Source: Rubrobacteraceae bacterium
Lineage (GTDB): Bacteria; Actinomycetota; Rubrobacteria; Rubrobacterales; Rubrobacteraceae
Length of the DNA stretch: 44,831 nucleotides
Direction of reading: 5' to 3'
Assembly (NCBI GenBank): GCA_030448125.1
Contig: JAUJNO010000008.1
Location: 1-44,831 of the forward strand
The translations under genes and the position numbers were made by a program. The notes beneath the pieces were generated by a model. The model was not told the DNA's origin. It did not search any database and saw nothing but the letters and a program-made list of their open reading frames with translations. Position 1 is the first letter of the stretch; every line of letters begins with the position of its first letter. This document shows positions 1-8,806 of the stretch, piece after piece.

Positions 1-39
1 TAGCGACAGGTCTTGAGCGATCCCATCTCTGGGAGAACA

Positions 40-681
40 CTAGTCCGGTATTCGGGCTACTATCATCGCGAGCACCACGCCAGTCGCGGCCCCGTAGAGC
101 GCCCCGGCGGCGGCTTGTCCCACGGCGCCCGGCACGATTCCGCCTAGGGAGCCGCCGCTAGCGCCGGGATCCAACCACGTCGCGTTGGACAAGTAGGGGC
201 TCACGCGCGCGGCCAGCACCGCGCCCAAAACGCCGGCGACCGCCCACAGTAGCCCTAGAGCCAGCAACGGACGCCGCCCGAGCGTGAGGGCTATCATCAA
301 CGTGAGGGCCGCGCCCTGGAAGGCCGCTAACGTCACCCAGACCGCGAAAACCGTGACCTCGGCCCTCAGCCGGCCGTAGGTGTAGGCTTCCGGCGCGAGG
401 GCCTCCGGCACGAGGGTCGTCAGAACCTGACTCGCTACGATGCCGACTATCCAGCCGGCGAGCCAGCCGGAGAAGCTCACACCCATCCAGGCACCCGCGA
501 CGGCGACTCCCAACGGTATGTAGCGCAGCAGGACCAAAGCCTGCGCGGCGCCCAAGATAACACCGAACAGGAAGAGAACCCCGAAGAACTCCGTGGTGAA
601 ACTGACTCCTCCGAGCGCGCCGCCGAGGGTGCTAGCGAGCACCCAAAGGACCCACACTCGCAAGTCCTGCCGCAAGCTCAA
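40..681 (-). CDS. Hypothetical polytopic membrane protein
   Basis: This 213-residue protein is made almost entirely of hydrophobic, Gly/Ala-rich stretches, with about five or six likely membrane segments and no charged catalytic motif. I do not recognise a family. The start is a TTG, supported by a GGGGAG ribosome-binding sequence at 687-692, 5 nt upstream. The hydrophobic stretch directly after the N-terminal LRQDLRVWVLW could act as an uncleaved signal anchor. It is separated from topB by about 220 bases in which I see no gene. A membrane location is clear, but the function is unknown. Confidence 0.7.
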   Translation of the reverse strand: MSLRQDLRVWVLWVLASTLGGALGGVSFTTEFFGVLFLFGVILGAAQALVLLRYIPLGVAVAGAWMGVSFSGWLAGWIVGIVASQVLTTLVPEALAPEAYTYGRLRAEVTVFAVWVTLAAFQGAALTLMIALTLGRRPLLALGLLWAVAGVLGAVLAARVSPYLSNATWLDPGASGGSLGGIVPGAVGQAAAGALYGAATGVVLAMIVARIPD

Positions 682-902
682 GAGTACTCCCCTATGTCCG
701 CTTGCATCTAAAGGACAACATTCTACCCACCAAGCTAAAGTCGGCCTCCAAGAGTTCCGAGAATTTCCGAATCATAGAAACCGCACTCCCAGCGGTCAGA
801 TGAATAACCCTCCAGCAAGGTCAGGCAGATCGAGAGTCCCTTCAATCAGGCGAGCGTGGAAGATCAGCTGGGGGCGTGTGTGAGCGTCAGCATATGATGA
901 AG
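682..902. other. Intergenic region, no gene recognised
   Basis: This 221-base stretch lies upstream of the membrane protein gene and downstream of topB, both on the minus strand. It is less GC-rich than its flanks. An open frame on the plus strand runs across it, but it has no ribosome-binding site and no recognisable product. No clear hairpin terminator is visible. The right part presumably contains the 3' end of the topB message. Confidence 0.5.
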
Positions 903-3032
903 TTAATTCCGCTCCCCAAACTCCAGCCGCACCTTGTGCTCGGGATCGAGGACGAGCGCAGCAGCGTAGGACTTCCCGGCCTTACTCTTGAAACCCTTGA
1001 GCTGCCCCGTGCGACCCTTCGTTAGAAGCTGCTTGGCTTGCGGTACGCTTATCCGTTTACCTGAGATGGTCTTCCAGATGGCGAACTTGCAGCCTGACTT
1101 CCAGGCGGAGCAGCCATAGGCTTTCTTCGTCTCCACGACGGGAGAGCCGCACTTCGGGCAGACACCCAACGGCTCGCTGCTCTTGCCGCCACCGTTGCTA
1201 CCCGGCTTCGTGGGGGCGGCGACCTTCTCGCCCTCCTTGGCGCGCACCTCTTCTACGAGGGTGGACGCGAAGCCGCTTATGTCGGCCATGAAGTCCTCCC
1301 GACTCCCGGCGCCCTTCTCCATGCGGGCGAGTCGCTCCTCCCAGCGGGCAGTCAACTCAGGGGAGGACAGAGGGCTCTCTCCGAGCAGCCCGATCAGGGC
1401 GCGCCCCTTCTCCGTAGGCGCCAGCATCTTCTTCTCCCGGACGAGGTAGCCGACCTTTAATAGACGCTCGATGGTCGCCGCCCGCGTCGCAGGCGTTCCG
1501 AGCCCCGACTCCTTCATGGCCTGCCTCAGCTCCTCGTCCTCGATGAACTTCCCGGCCGTCTCCATCGCCCCCAACAGCGCCGACTCCGAGTAGCGCGGCG
1601 GCGGCTTGGTTTCCCCCTCCTTTACCGCGACCTTCGAGACGAGCCACTCCTGCCCCTTCTCGATAGGTGGCAGAACGGGCAGCTCCTTCTCCTTCTTCCC
1701 GCCGACCCCGTCCGGGTAGAGCCTGCGCCAGCCGTCGTCGAGCACCACCCGTCCCCGCGAGAGGAACGTCTCCCCATCGACCGCCGTGACCACGGTCGTG
1801 TTCTCGAACCGCGCCGGCGGGAAAAAGACCGCGAGGAAACGCCGCGCGACGAGGTCGTGGATCCTGGCCTCGTCCGGCGGTAAGTCCCCGGAGGACTTCT
1901 TGTTCGTAGGTACTATGGCATGATGGTCCGTGACCTTCGAGTCGTCGACGATTCGCTTGTTAACGGGCAGCTTCGGGAGCGCGAGGAGTTCCTCGGCGAA
2001 CGGTGCGAGATCCGGCAATGCCCCCGCGGCCTCGACCCGCTTCTTCAGCGTCCCGACCATGTCCTTCGAGAGGTAGCGGCTGGAGGTGCGCGGGTAAGTT
2101 ATGAGCTTACGCTCCTCATAGAGAGCCTGGGCCGCTCTGAGCGTCCTCTCCGCCGTAAATCCATACTTCGCGTTGGCGTTGCGCTGCAGCTCGGTAAGGT
2201 CGTAGAGCAGCGGCGGCTTCTCGGTCGCGGTCTTTTTCTCGGCCTTTTGTATGACGCCGACACCGCCGCGCACCTTCTCCGCGATCCTCTCGGCGGCCTC
2301 CTTCTCTTTGAGGCGGTTCTGCTTGTCCTTGAACCAGACGCCATCGTAGGTCGCGCCCTCGCGCGCGAAGCGGGCGTAGACAGTCCAGAACTTCTCCGAT
2401 TTGAAGTTCTCTATCTCCCCCTCGCGGTCCACCAGCAGCTTCAGGGTCGGGGTCTGGACGCGTCCGACGGAGAGGACGTTGCCGGGACGGCCGAACCTCG
2501 TCGAGTAAGCGCGGGTGGCGTTCATACCCACGATCCAGTCGGCCTCCCCACGGCTGCGGGCCGCGTCTTCTAAAGGCTTCATCTCCCGACCGTCGCGCAA
2601 AGAGGCGAACCCTTCCCGGATCGCCTCGGGGGTCAGGGAGGAGACCCAGAGACGCCGCACGGGCTTCTTGCACCCCGAGAGCTCGTAGAGGTAGGAGAAG
2701 ATAAGCTCCCCCTCCCGCCCCGCGTCGCAGGCGTTGACGACCTCCGTGACCCGCGCCGAACGCATCAGGTTCTTCACGACGCCGAACTGCTCGCGGGTCT
2801 TGGCGTTGACTCTTACCTTGAACTTCTCGGGGACGATGGGCAGCGTCTCCAGGCGCCACCTCTTGTACTCCTCGCCGTAGGCGTCGGGCGGCGCCAGCTC
2901 CGCGAGGTGCCCTATGGCCCAGGTGACGGTCCACCCATCTCCGGTCAGAGCACCTTTCTCCCGGCGGTGATTTCCCAGGGCGTTCGCCAGGTCCCTGGCT
3001 ACGGACGGTTTCTCGGCGACGACGAGCCTCAT
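903..3032 (-). CDS. topB: DNA topoisomerase III (type IA)
   Basis: This enzyme cuts and passes single DNA strands and decatenates replication and recombination intermediates. The 709-residue product starts with a TOPRIM domain (MRLVVAEKPS, then ACDAGREGEL near 101-110). The nucleophile Tyr313 lies in ITYPRTSSRYL, and RVQTPTL near 191-197 is also typical of the family. The C-terminus carries a four-cysteine topoisomerase repeat (CPKCG and YGCSAW...GC) and a basic tail, as in Bacillus-type TopB. A longer frame begins 18 codons upstream, but family alignment favours the Met at 3032. A TATACT box only 6 nt upstream of this ATG, with no Shine-Dalgarno, agrees and suggests a leaderless message. The gene stands alone between an alpha/beta hydrolase and a membrane protein. 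Confidence 0.95.
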   Translation of the reverse strand: MRLVVAEKPSVARDLANALGNHRREKGALTGDGWTVTWAIGHLAELAPPDAYGEEYKRWRLETLPIVPEKFKVRVNAKTREQFGVVKNLMRSARVTEVVNACDAGREGELIFSYLYELSGCKKPVRRLWVSSLTPEAIREGFASLRDGREMKPLEDAARSRGEADWIVGMNATRAYSTRFGRPGNVLSVGRVQTPTLKLLVDREGEIENFKSEKFWTVYARFAREGATYDGVWFKDKQNRLKEKEAAERIAEKVRGGVGVIQKAEKKTATEKPPLLYDLTELQRNANAKYGFTAERTLRAAQALYEERKLITYPRTSSRYLSKDMVGTLKKRVEAAGALPDLAPFAEELLALPKLPVNKRIVDDSKVTDHHAIVPTNKKSSGDLPPDEARIHDLVARRFLAVFFPPARFENTTVVTAVDGETFLSRGRVVLDDGWRRLYPDGVGGKKEKELPVLPPIEKGQEWLVSKVAVKEGETKPPPRYSESALLGAMETAGKFIEDEELRQAMKESGLGTPATRAATIERLLKVGYLVREKKMLAPTEKGRALIGLLGESPLSSPELTARWEERLARMEKGAGSREDFMADISGFASTLVEEVRAKEGEKVAAPTKPGSNGGGKSSEPLGVCPKCGSPVVETKKAYGCSAWKSGCKFAIWKTISGKRISVPQAKQLLTKGRTGQLKGFKSKAGKSYAAALVLDPEHKVRLEFGERN

Positions 3033-3038
3033 GGTAGA

Positions 3039-3044
3039 AGTATA
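3039..3044 (-). promoter_or_regulatory. Putative -10 box of topB, leaderless type
   Basis: On the minus strand the sequence reads TATACT followed by TCTACC and the ATG. The 6-nt distance would place the transcription start at or next to the start codon. I see no good -35 hexamer at 16-18 nt. Confidence 0.5.
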
Positions 3045-3188
3045 AGAGACAAAGCGGAGGAGACCAGAGGAGATCCAACCCGGCACTCACCGGAACCGGT
3101 CGCGGCTAGCGTCTAGACTGGCCCTCATTCTCGGAAAGCCGCGAGCTCCAGAATAATTCGTGCGAAGATCTTCGCGCTAGCTGCCCCT

Positions 3189-4058
3189 TCAGTCGCCGAG
3201 CCGGGAGAGAAAGGCGCGTACGGCGTCCACCACGGTCGGCGGGGCCGAGTAGAGAATGTCGTAGTGGTTGGTATTCTCGACCTCGACGAGAGCGCAGTTG
3301 GCGATGCTCTCCGCCATCCGGCGGGCGTCGTCTGGAGGAAGGATGAAGCCTTCCTCAGGGCCGGCAAGGCCGACGGTCGAGAGAAGTACGAGGGTGGGGC
3401 ACCGGATGCGCGGCCAAAGCTCGGAGAGGGGAAGGCCGTGCATATTCTCGCGATCGTTCCGGACGGCTTCGAGGTCGGTGACGGGGTACCAGCGGCCGTC
3501 TTCCCCGGGCCGAACGTCGCCAGCGAAGTAACGCTCGAGGTGCTCGTCCCAACGGTCCTCGAAGATAGGCTGGCCCTTGAGGTACTCTAGATAAGCTTCG
3601 CGAGAGGCATAGGAACCTTCGAGGCGTCGATGAACCGGATTCAGGAGGGCGTCGATCTCGTCGGTTATCTCGGAGCCGCCGTCTATGAGAACCAGACCGC
3701 TGATCCTCTCCGGGTGGTGGGCGGCGAGGTAAACCCCGATCATGGCACCCATCGAATGCCCGACCAGCACCACCTCCTCGAGTCCCTCCCAATCCATGAG
3801 CGCGAGGAGATCCCAGGTGTGCCCCGGAATACCACCCTCGACTTCAGAGACTTCCCTCGAATCCCCCCTCCCACGCAGGTCCGGCGCTAGAAACCGCCAG
3901 GGACCACCGGAGACGCCCGAAGCAGGCGCTAGACTCTCCACCAGGGCCCCGAAGGCTTCCGCTCGCCCGGTGAGGCCGTGTACCAGGAGGGCCGTGCGGG
4001 GCGCATCCGCAACACCCCACTCGACGGTCTTCAGGTTTACTTCTTGGGATTGCGGCAT
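3189..4058 (-). CDS. Alpha/beta hydrolase
   Basis: This 289-residue protein has the alpha/beta hydrolase fold signature: LLVHGLTGR with the oxyanion region near 25-32, the nucleophile elbow VGHSMG with Ser102, and a C-terminal His265 in ENTNHYDIL. The acid residue cannot be assigned with certainty. The substrate is unknown; related proteins hydrolyse esters, lactones or amides. There is no signal peptide, so it is probably cytoplasmic. The ATG at 4058 has an AAGGGG ribosome-binding sequence a few bases upstream. It lies downstream of the sigma/anti-sigma pair on the same strand, but there is no overlap to show an operon. Confidence 0.85.
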   Translation of the reverse strand: MPQSQEVNLKTVEWGVADAPRTALLVHGLTGRAEAFGALVESLAPASGVSGGPWRFLAPDLRGRGDSREVSEVEGGIPGHTWDLLALMDWEGLEEVVLVGHSMGAMIGVYLAAHHPERISGLVLIDGGSEITDEIDALLNPVHRRLEGSYASREAYLEYLKGQPIFEDRWDEHLERYFAGDVRPGEDGRWYPVTDLEAVRNDRENMHGLPLSELWPRIRCPTLVLLSTVGLAGPEEGFILPPDDARRMAESIANCALVEVENTNHYDILYSAPPTVVDAVRAFLSRLGD

Positions 4059-4100
4059 GTTTCATGCCCCTTTCTGTCGCCCGCATCGAGGGAATCGCCC

Positions 4101-4865
4101 TCAAAGCTCCCGAAGGTCTCCGCGGAGCACCACCCTGGCGGAGTCCATGCGCGGCTCTTCGGGGAACTGCTCCAGGGTGATGCCGGCGCGCTGGTAGCCA
4201 CCGGCCACCTCCGGACACGAGGCGGAGAGCTCACCCCGTCCCCGATCGTCCACCGCGAAGGTGCCGGCGCTGACGCGTCCGCCTTCCTTGCCGAACCACA
4301 GCTCGTAGTATTCGTTCGGTCCCGTCTCCGGCAGACCCCAGACCTCCAGGATCGCCTCCTTGTTGGGTCCGGAACCCCGCACCTCGAGCTCCCCGCCCGC
4401 CTCGGGCGCAAGCTCCGTCGGTGCGAGGGCGGCCGTCTCCGCCGTCCGGTCGAACAATCCCATCGCGTAAGCCACCACCAGCACGGCGGGGAAAAGGAGC
4501 ACCGCCGCGGCCACGGCTACGGCCCGCCTCGCGTGCAACGTGCCCCGGAGAATACCTCGCGCCGTCCCGCCGGACGTTGCCTCTCGGCTCCCTCCGGGTC
4601 GGGGCAGCGCGCCGAGGACGCGCGCCTTGAGGTCCGGGGGAGCGGAGGATGCGGCGATGGAGGCGCCGGCGAGCCGCTCGTGAGTCTCGCGCAGCCCACG
4701 CTCCTCGTCCCGGCACACGGCGCACCCGGCGAGGTGCCGCACGAGCGTCCGCTCCTCCTCGGGGTCCAAAGCCCCGAGCACATACGGGCCGAGCAACTCA
4801 CGTGCCCACGCATGCTCCTCGCGCGGCTCGCGCGGATCTCCGTTCGGCTCCCGGCGCTCACCCAT
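4101..4865 (-). CDS. Anti-sigma factor, RskA-like zinc-binding membrane protein
   Basis: This 254-residue protein would hold the sigma factor encoded just upstream inactive at the membrane. The N-terminal cytoplasmic part carries the zinc anti-sigma motif HLAGCAVC (His44, Cys48, Cys51). One membrane segment follows at about 113-137. The outer C-terminal domain resembles the anti-sigma-K factor RskA C-terminal domain (YELWFGKEGG, then VSAGTFAV). It overlaps the sigma gene by 8 bases, so translation is probably coupled. In RskA-type systems the outer domain is cut by regulated proteolysis to release sigma. What signal acts here is not visible. Confidence 0.9.
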   Translation of the reverse strand: MGERREPNGDPREPREEHAWARELLGPYVLGALDPEEERTLVRHLAGCAVCRDEERGLRETHERLAGASIAASSAPPDLKARVLGALPRPGGSREATSGGTARGILRGTLHARRAVAVAAAVLLFPAVLVVAYAMGLFDRTAETAALAPTELAPEAGGELEVRGSGPNKEAILEVWGLPETGPNEYYELWFGKEGGRVSAGTFAVDDRGRGELSASCPEVAGGYQRAGITLEQFPEEPRMDSARVVLRGDLREL

Positions 4866-5595
4866 CCTCGGACCGCCCGTGTTCCGGAGCGTTCTCGGGG
4901 GTACTGTCCGGCGTCTTCGGGGCGAGCAACCGCTCGCGGGCGGCGCGCAGGGCCGCTGTCGTGCGGCTCTTGACCGTGCCCAGAGGCACGCCGGTGTGGT
5001 CTGAGATCTCGCGCTGCGAGAGCCCTCCGAAGTAGGCGAGGACCAGGACCTCGCGGTGGGACGGCGAGAGCTCCGAGAGCGCCCCGACCACGTCGAACGT
5101 CCTCAAGACTTCCTCGGCCCCGTCGTCCTCCCCCGGCTCGGGGAATACTCCTTCGATGACAGGCGCCACGGTCCTCACCCGCGCCCCGCGGCGGCGTGCC
5201 AGATCCGTGGCCCGGTTGCGAGTTATGCGGTAGACCCAGGTCGCGAAGGAGGCCCGCGAGGGGTCAAAGCTCGCCGCGTTGCGCCACACCAAGAGGAACA
5301 CGTCCTGCACCAGGTCCTCGGCCAGCGTGCGATCACCGAGATAGCGCATCCCCGCGCCGTGGATCAAGCCGCCGTAGCGGTCGTAGAGTTCCGAGAGAGC
5401 GCGCTGGTCGCCGGGCCCGGCCACCCGCGACATCAGAAACTCGTCCGTAGCGCCTCTCACCTCTAGCCCTCCCCGGTCGCCCTCGGGGTCCGGCCGTACC
5501 GCCGCCGGCCCCCCGGCAAGCATATCCGCTCCCGCACCCTTTCGCACGAGGGCCAGAGAACCTCCGGGAGATTTCATCCGGTCCGCCAGCGTCAC
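4858..5595 (-). CDS. ECF RNA polymerase sigma factor, SigK-like
   Basis: This 245-residue sigma-70 family protein of the extracytoplasmic-function type has region 2 at about 66-137 (EDLVQDVFLLVW, then SFATWVYRITRN) and region 4 at about 171-222 (LSELSPSHREVLVLAYFGG, then GVPLGTVKSR). The first 60 residues are longer than usual, so a downstream start is possible. However, the GTG at 5595 has a TATAAA box 5 nt upstream and no Shine-Dalgarno, which fits a leaderless start there. It is followed by its RskA-like anti-sigma gene with an 8-base overlap. Pairing with RskA suggests the SigK group; the regulon is unknown. Confidence 0.9.
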   Translation of the reverse strand: MTLADRMKSPGGSLALVRKGAGADMLAGGPAAVRPDPEGDRGGLEVRGATDEFLMSRVAGPGDQRALSELYDRYGGLIHGAGMRYLGDRTLAEDLVQDVFLLVWRNAASFDPSRASFATWVYRITRNRATDLARRRGARVRTVAPVIEGVFPEPGEDDGAEEVLRTFDVVGALSELSPSHREVLVLAYFGGLSQREISDHTGVPLGTVKSRTTAALRAARERLLAPKTPDSTPENAPEHGRSEDG

Positions 5596-5600
5596 GGTCT

Positions 5601-5606
5601 TTTATA
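5601..5606 (-). promoter_or_regulatory. Putative -10 box of the ECF sigma gene, leaderless type
   Basis: On the minus strand TATAAA is followed by AGACC and the GTG start. The 5-nt gap is too short for a Shine-Dalgarno. This is a housekeeping-type -10, not the CGT element used by ECF sigma factors, so autoregulation is not supported by this site. Confidence 0.4.
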
Positions 5607-5672
5607 CGCTCCAGACAGATTCGTGGATGATCTCCGTTGACGCCCGCGTTTCTCGTAACCTAAACTCCCGGC

Positions 5673-6618
5673 ATGGAGATGAGGTTCCGGGTGTGTTCGC
5701 GCGAGAGCACCACGGCGGCAGCGCGACCGCTTGCGCGCTCGAAGCGCCCCACGTCTTCGCCTACGCCGGCTCGCCGCGGGCCACCGTTACCCGGATAGTG
5801 AAGGACCTCGCGGAGTTCATCGAGAACATCGACCGCCGCTACCACGGCCAGTTCGTCTGCAGGGAGGACCAGGAGCTAAAGCGGCTCGACGTGGACGTCA
5901 GGCCGCGGAGGAAGGTGGAGGAGGAGATCCCGCTCTCCGTCAGCCTTCTTGTCACCGCCCAGCCACACGTCCGAAAGGCGCGATACGTAGATACGTAGTC
6001 ACCGTCCCGCGCCTCTACGGCTTTCACCTCGTCGTAACGGAGCGAGATGAGATCCAGGAGAAGGCCCGGCGCGCCGTTCTACGCTACGCTCACAGGCTTA
6101 CCTCCGAGGAGATCGTCGAGATCGACATGACCGGCCCCGAGAGCCTCCACGTGGTGAGCGTGAAGGCGCCCGATACGGCAGAGGCTCCCGGAGGCCGCGA
6201 CGAACCCTACGACGGCGAAGACGTTCTGAGCGTCTGCGGCATGAGCCTCTCTCGGGAAACCCGGGACGGAAGGATCGGCCGCTCCGACCCCCGCGAGGTG
6301 TTCGTGGAGCAGGTGCTCTCTATCCTCGCCTCCGAGGGTCCGAGCAGCGCGATGCTCGTCGGCAAGCCGGACGTCGGCAAGACCGCCCTTTTGCGCCCGC
6401 CTGACGAGCGGCGCCGCCGAGGACCGCCGCCGCGACCTCGCCCGGTAAGATCCCTCTCTGTTCCAGACGCCCCCTCGCACGGCGACCTGGAGCATCTCTA
6501 TGCAACCCTGACAAATCTCCTGAGAACCGCCCCGGCCAAAGACGGCGACACCTTCGCCCGCACCTACAACGAAGGCAGGCAACAGTACGAACCTCGCAGC
6601 TCCGAATCCGCGTTATAA
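5673..6618 (+). pseudogene. Decayed Clp-like AAA ATPase gene
   Basis: Coding sense is spread over three frames. One frame around 5740-5990 gives HVFAYAGSPRAT, DLAEFIENIDRRYHGQFV and RRKVEEEIPLSVSLL. The next frame, from about 5990, gives VVTVPRLYGFHLVVTERDE, then SLSRETRDGRIG and a Walker A MLVGKPDVGKTALL. The order of an N-terminal region, a Clp-like SRE-R-GR lead-in and a Walker A motif suggests an AAA ATPase related to ClpA/ClpC. Soon after Walker A the similarity is lost, with no Walker B or sensor motifs, and the frame ends at 6618. At least one frameshift and a large internal deletion are therefore present. The family call rests on motif recognition only. Confidence 0.55.
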
Positions 6619-6619
6619 T
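6614..6619 (+). promoter_or_regulatory. Putative -10 box TATAAT for the YihY-like gene
   Basis: A perfect TATAAT lies at the very end of the decayed ATPase gene, 9 nt before a TTG and 15 nt before an ATG in the same frame. No convincing -35 is seen. Confidence 0.45.
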
Positions 6620-6628
6620 TAGAGTAGG

Positions 6629-7666
6629 TTGCTTATGGGTGAATCCGGTAACGAAGGCGAGCAGTTGAATCTGGACCGGGCGGAGCTTCGGGCGGTGGCG
6701 CGGCGTCCCGCGGAGGGGTCTTTGAAGAACTTCTTCCGGGACATGAAGAGCTTTCTGAGCATCCGGGTACTCAGGGCGGCCGTGGTGGAGTTTCAGCGAG
6801 ACGACGCCCTGGGGCTCGCGGCGCAGCTCGCGTTCTACCTGATCCTGGCGCTCTTCCCGTTCCTTCTGGTCCTGGTCTCGCTAATGGGTACATTCTCCAG
6901 CCCCGGGCTCGCGCAGCAGGTTCTCGAGTACTTCAGGGAGGTAACGCCGCCGCAGGTCTACGAGATGGTCGAGTCTTACCTGAGCGACACCATCAGCGGG
7001 AACAACCCCGCGCCGGGGCTGTTCTCGGTCGGCATCCTCCTGACCCTCTGGTCCGCCTCCGGGGCCTTCGCCGCTCTGATAAACGCCCTCAATAAAGCTT
7101 ATGACGTCGAGGAGACCCGTCCCTTCTGGAAGGTGCGCGGTATCGCGCTGCTCATGACGCTTGGCTTGAGCGCGATGATCATGGTAGCGGTGCTTCTCCT
7201 CGTCGCCGGTCCCAACATAGGATCGGTCATCGCCGGCTTCTTTGGGCTCACGGACGTCTTTTTGTTGGTGTGGAACGTGGCGCGCTGGCCCGTGGCGCTC
7301 TCTCTCATGGTGTTCACCGTGGCGCTCCTCTACTACTTCGCCCCCGACGCCGGGCAGCCGTTTCGTTGGATCACGCCGGGCGGCTTTGTTGGGGTGCTCC
7401 TCTGGGTCCTGGCGAGCCTGGCCTTCCGCTTCTACGTCGCCAACTTCGGCTCCTCCTACGCCGTGACCTACGGCTCCATAAGCACCGTCATCGTGCTGCT
7501 CCTCTACCTCTACATCTCCTCCCTGACCATCCTCTTCGGCGCCGAACTAAACGCCACCCTGGTCAGGGTGAAAGAGGAGATCTCCGGCCAGCAGATCCTC
7601 GACGCCGAGTCCGCCGGCGAAAAACCCGACATCCTCGAAGAGGACCAGCAGAATGTGCAAGGTTAG
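6629..7666 (+). CDS. YihY/virulence factor BrkB family membrane protein
   Basis: This polytopic inner-membrane protein of about 345 residues belongs to the YihY/BrkB family (formerly annotated RNase BN). Typical features are the N-terminal FQRDDALGLAAQLAFYL followed by LALFPFLLVLVSL, the central LWSASGAFAALINALNKAYDVEE, and the C-terminal ISSLTILFGAELNATL. About six membrane segments are expected. The start may be the TTG at 6629 or the ATG at 6635; neither has a clear ribosome-binding site, and the TATAAT box just upstream leaves little leader. Function in the family is poorly known and transport has been proposed. The tRNA-Ser gene follows 35 bases downstream. Confidence 0.9.
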   Translation: MLMGESGNEGEQLNLDRAELRAVARRPAEGSLKNFFRDMKSFLSIRVLRAAVVEFQRDDALGLAAQLAFYLILALFPFLLVLVSLMGTFSSPGLAQQVLEYFREVTPPQVYEMVESYLSDTISGNNPAPGLFSVGILLTLWSASGAFAALINALNKAYDVEETRPFWKVRGIALLMTLGLSAMIMVAVLLLVAGPNIGSVIAGFFGLTDVFLLVWNVARWPVALSLMVFTVALLYYFAPDAGQPFRWITPGGFVGVLLWVLASLAFRFYVANFGSSYAVTYGSISTVIVLLLYLYISSLTILFGAELNATLVRVKEEISGQQILDAESAGEKPDILEEDQQNVQG

Positions 7667-7683
7667 CAGCCGTGGCTTTCTGA

Positions 7684-7689
7684 TATAAT
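7684..7689 (+). promoter_or_regulatory. Putative -10 box of tRNA-Ser
   Basis: TATAAT lies 12 nt upstream of the first base of the mature tRNA, so transcription would start about 5 nt before it. The -35 region is weak. Confidence 0.5.
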
Positions 7690-7701
7690 TCTCGTCCTAG
7701 T

Positions 7702-7791
7702 GGAGGAGTGGCCGAGTGGTTGAAGGCGGCACCCTGCTAAGGTGTTATACCTCTAAACGGGGTATCGAGGGTTCGAATCCCTCCTCCTCCG
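7702..7791 (+). tRNA. tRNA-Ser (anticodon GCU)
   Basis: The acceptor stem GGAGGAG (7702-7708) pairs perfectly with CTCCTCC (7784-7790), and G7791 is the discriminator. The anticodon stem CACC/GGTG encloses the loop CTGCTAA, giving anticodon GCT at 7736-7738. A long variable arm (around TACCTCTAAACGGGGTA) marks a class II tRNA, as expected for serine. The T arm is GAGGG-TTCGAAT-CCCTC. The CCA end is not encoded. It reads AGC and AGU codons. Confidence 0.95.
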
Positions 7792-7880
7792 CTCTTTCTC
7801 TCCCCCTCAGGTTTCGTCCCCGAGATCCTTTCTGTCATTCCTTTTACACACAGTAGCAAGCTGATACAATCTTTTGAGTT

Positions 7881-8801
7881 ATGGTGAAAGAGGAGAAGTC
7901 ACAGAAGGTCGTCGAGACGTATAAGGCGGTAGCGGCGGGGATCGCGTCGGTACTGGCGGCGGTCTTTACCTCTAAGCTCGGGGTGGCCGGAACTTTGATC
8001 GGGACGGCGATGGCGGCGGTCGTGATCACCCTGGGCTCCGCCATCTTGAAGGCCCAACTGATGAAGGCTTCCACCAAGATATCGGGTCTACCCAACACGG
8101 TGCGGGGCCGCTTTTCTACCCAACAGATCCGCATCCCCGGCAAACCGAACGCGGAACCGAACCCGGAGCCGGCAGCGCGGCTGGAAACGGCGGATAAGCA
8201 GTCCACGGGTCTGCTCTCGCGCCTACGCGCCGTACCTGGCTTCCTTAAAGACCTTCCATCGAACCAGAGGCGTAAAGTACTCGTCACGGGCCTCCTGGCC
8301 GGGCTGTTGGCGACGGCGATCGGCTTAGCCGGCGTCACCGGCATCGAGCTCGCCGGCGGTAAGAACCTCTCCTGCCTGGTCTGGTCCTCCTGCCCGGACG
8401 ACGACGAATCCGGACGGTCGTCGGGTAGGTCCGGCCTCTCCATTCTGGGCGGCTACTCGGGCGCCGGTACCGGGGTCACCCCCTCTGGCGATCCTTCCGG
8501 AGAGCAACAGTTCGTGCCGGGGAGCGACCAGCAGGCGCCTCAGCAGCCAGCCGGAGAGCCCGAGCAGCCAGGAGCCGGCGGGACGCCACAGCAACCGGGT
8601 GAAGCCCCACGGGGCGCGGACCCGATCCAGCCCGGCGAAGAACCGGACGAGCCGGACGCGGGCGGCGAAGCCGAGCCCGCGCCACCGCCGGCTCCGCCGC
8701 CCGGTAAGGCCCCCGAAGAGGGGCGAAGCGGGGAGCCGGAAGACGGGGGAACGAAAAACGGGCAAGAAAAAGAGGACCGGGGAGAGCCCGGTCCTCTTTA
8801 G
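7881..8801 (+). CDS. Hypothetical membrane protein with Pro/Gly-rich acidic tail
   Basis: I do not recognise a family for this 306-residue protein. It has hydrophobic segments at about 16-60 (possibly two helices) and 131-155, a short Cys-containing turn (LSCLVWSSCPDDDE), and then about 130 residues rich in Pro, Gly, Glu and Gln (many QQP, EEP and APPP runs). The tail is probably disordered and may lie in the cell wall. The ATG at 7881 follows a TACAAT box by 10 nt with no Shine-Dalgarno. The last codons are part of a perfect 13-bp hairpin that looks like the transcription terminator. Confidence 0.7.
   Translation: MVKEEKSQKVVETYKAVAAGIASVLAAVFTSKLGVAGTLIGTAMAAVVITLGSAILKAQLMKASTKISGLPNTVRGRFSTQQIRIPGKPNAEPNPEPAARLETADKQSTGLLSRLRAVPGFLKDLPSNQRRKVLVTGLLAGLLATAIGLAGVTGIELAGGKNLSCLVWSSCPDDDESGRSSGRSGLSILGGYSGAGTGVTPSGDPSGEQQFVPGSDQQAPQQPAGEPEQPGAGGTPQQPGEAPRGADPIQPGEEPDEPDAGGEAEPAPPPAPPPGKAPEEGRSGEPEDGGTKNGQEKEDRGEPGPL
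8769..8799 (+). terminator. Hairpin terminator overlapping a stop codon
   Basis: The arms AAAGAGGACCGGG (8769-8781) and CCCGGTCCTCTTT (8787-8799) pair perfectly over 13 bp with a 5-nt GAGAG loop. The A-run before and T-run at the end allow termination on either strand. The stop codon TAG (8799-8801) begins at the last base of the stem. Confidence 0.8.
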
Positions 8802-8806
8802 CCTCG

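Noticed and set aside
593..883. 96-codon plus-strand frame over the left intergenic region
   Set aside because: It partly overlaps the first membrane protein, lacks a ribosome-binding site and has no family.
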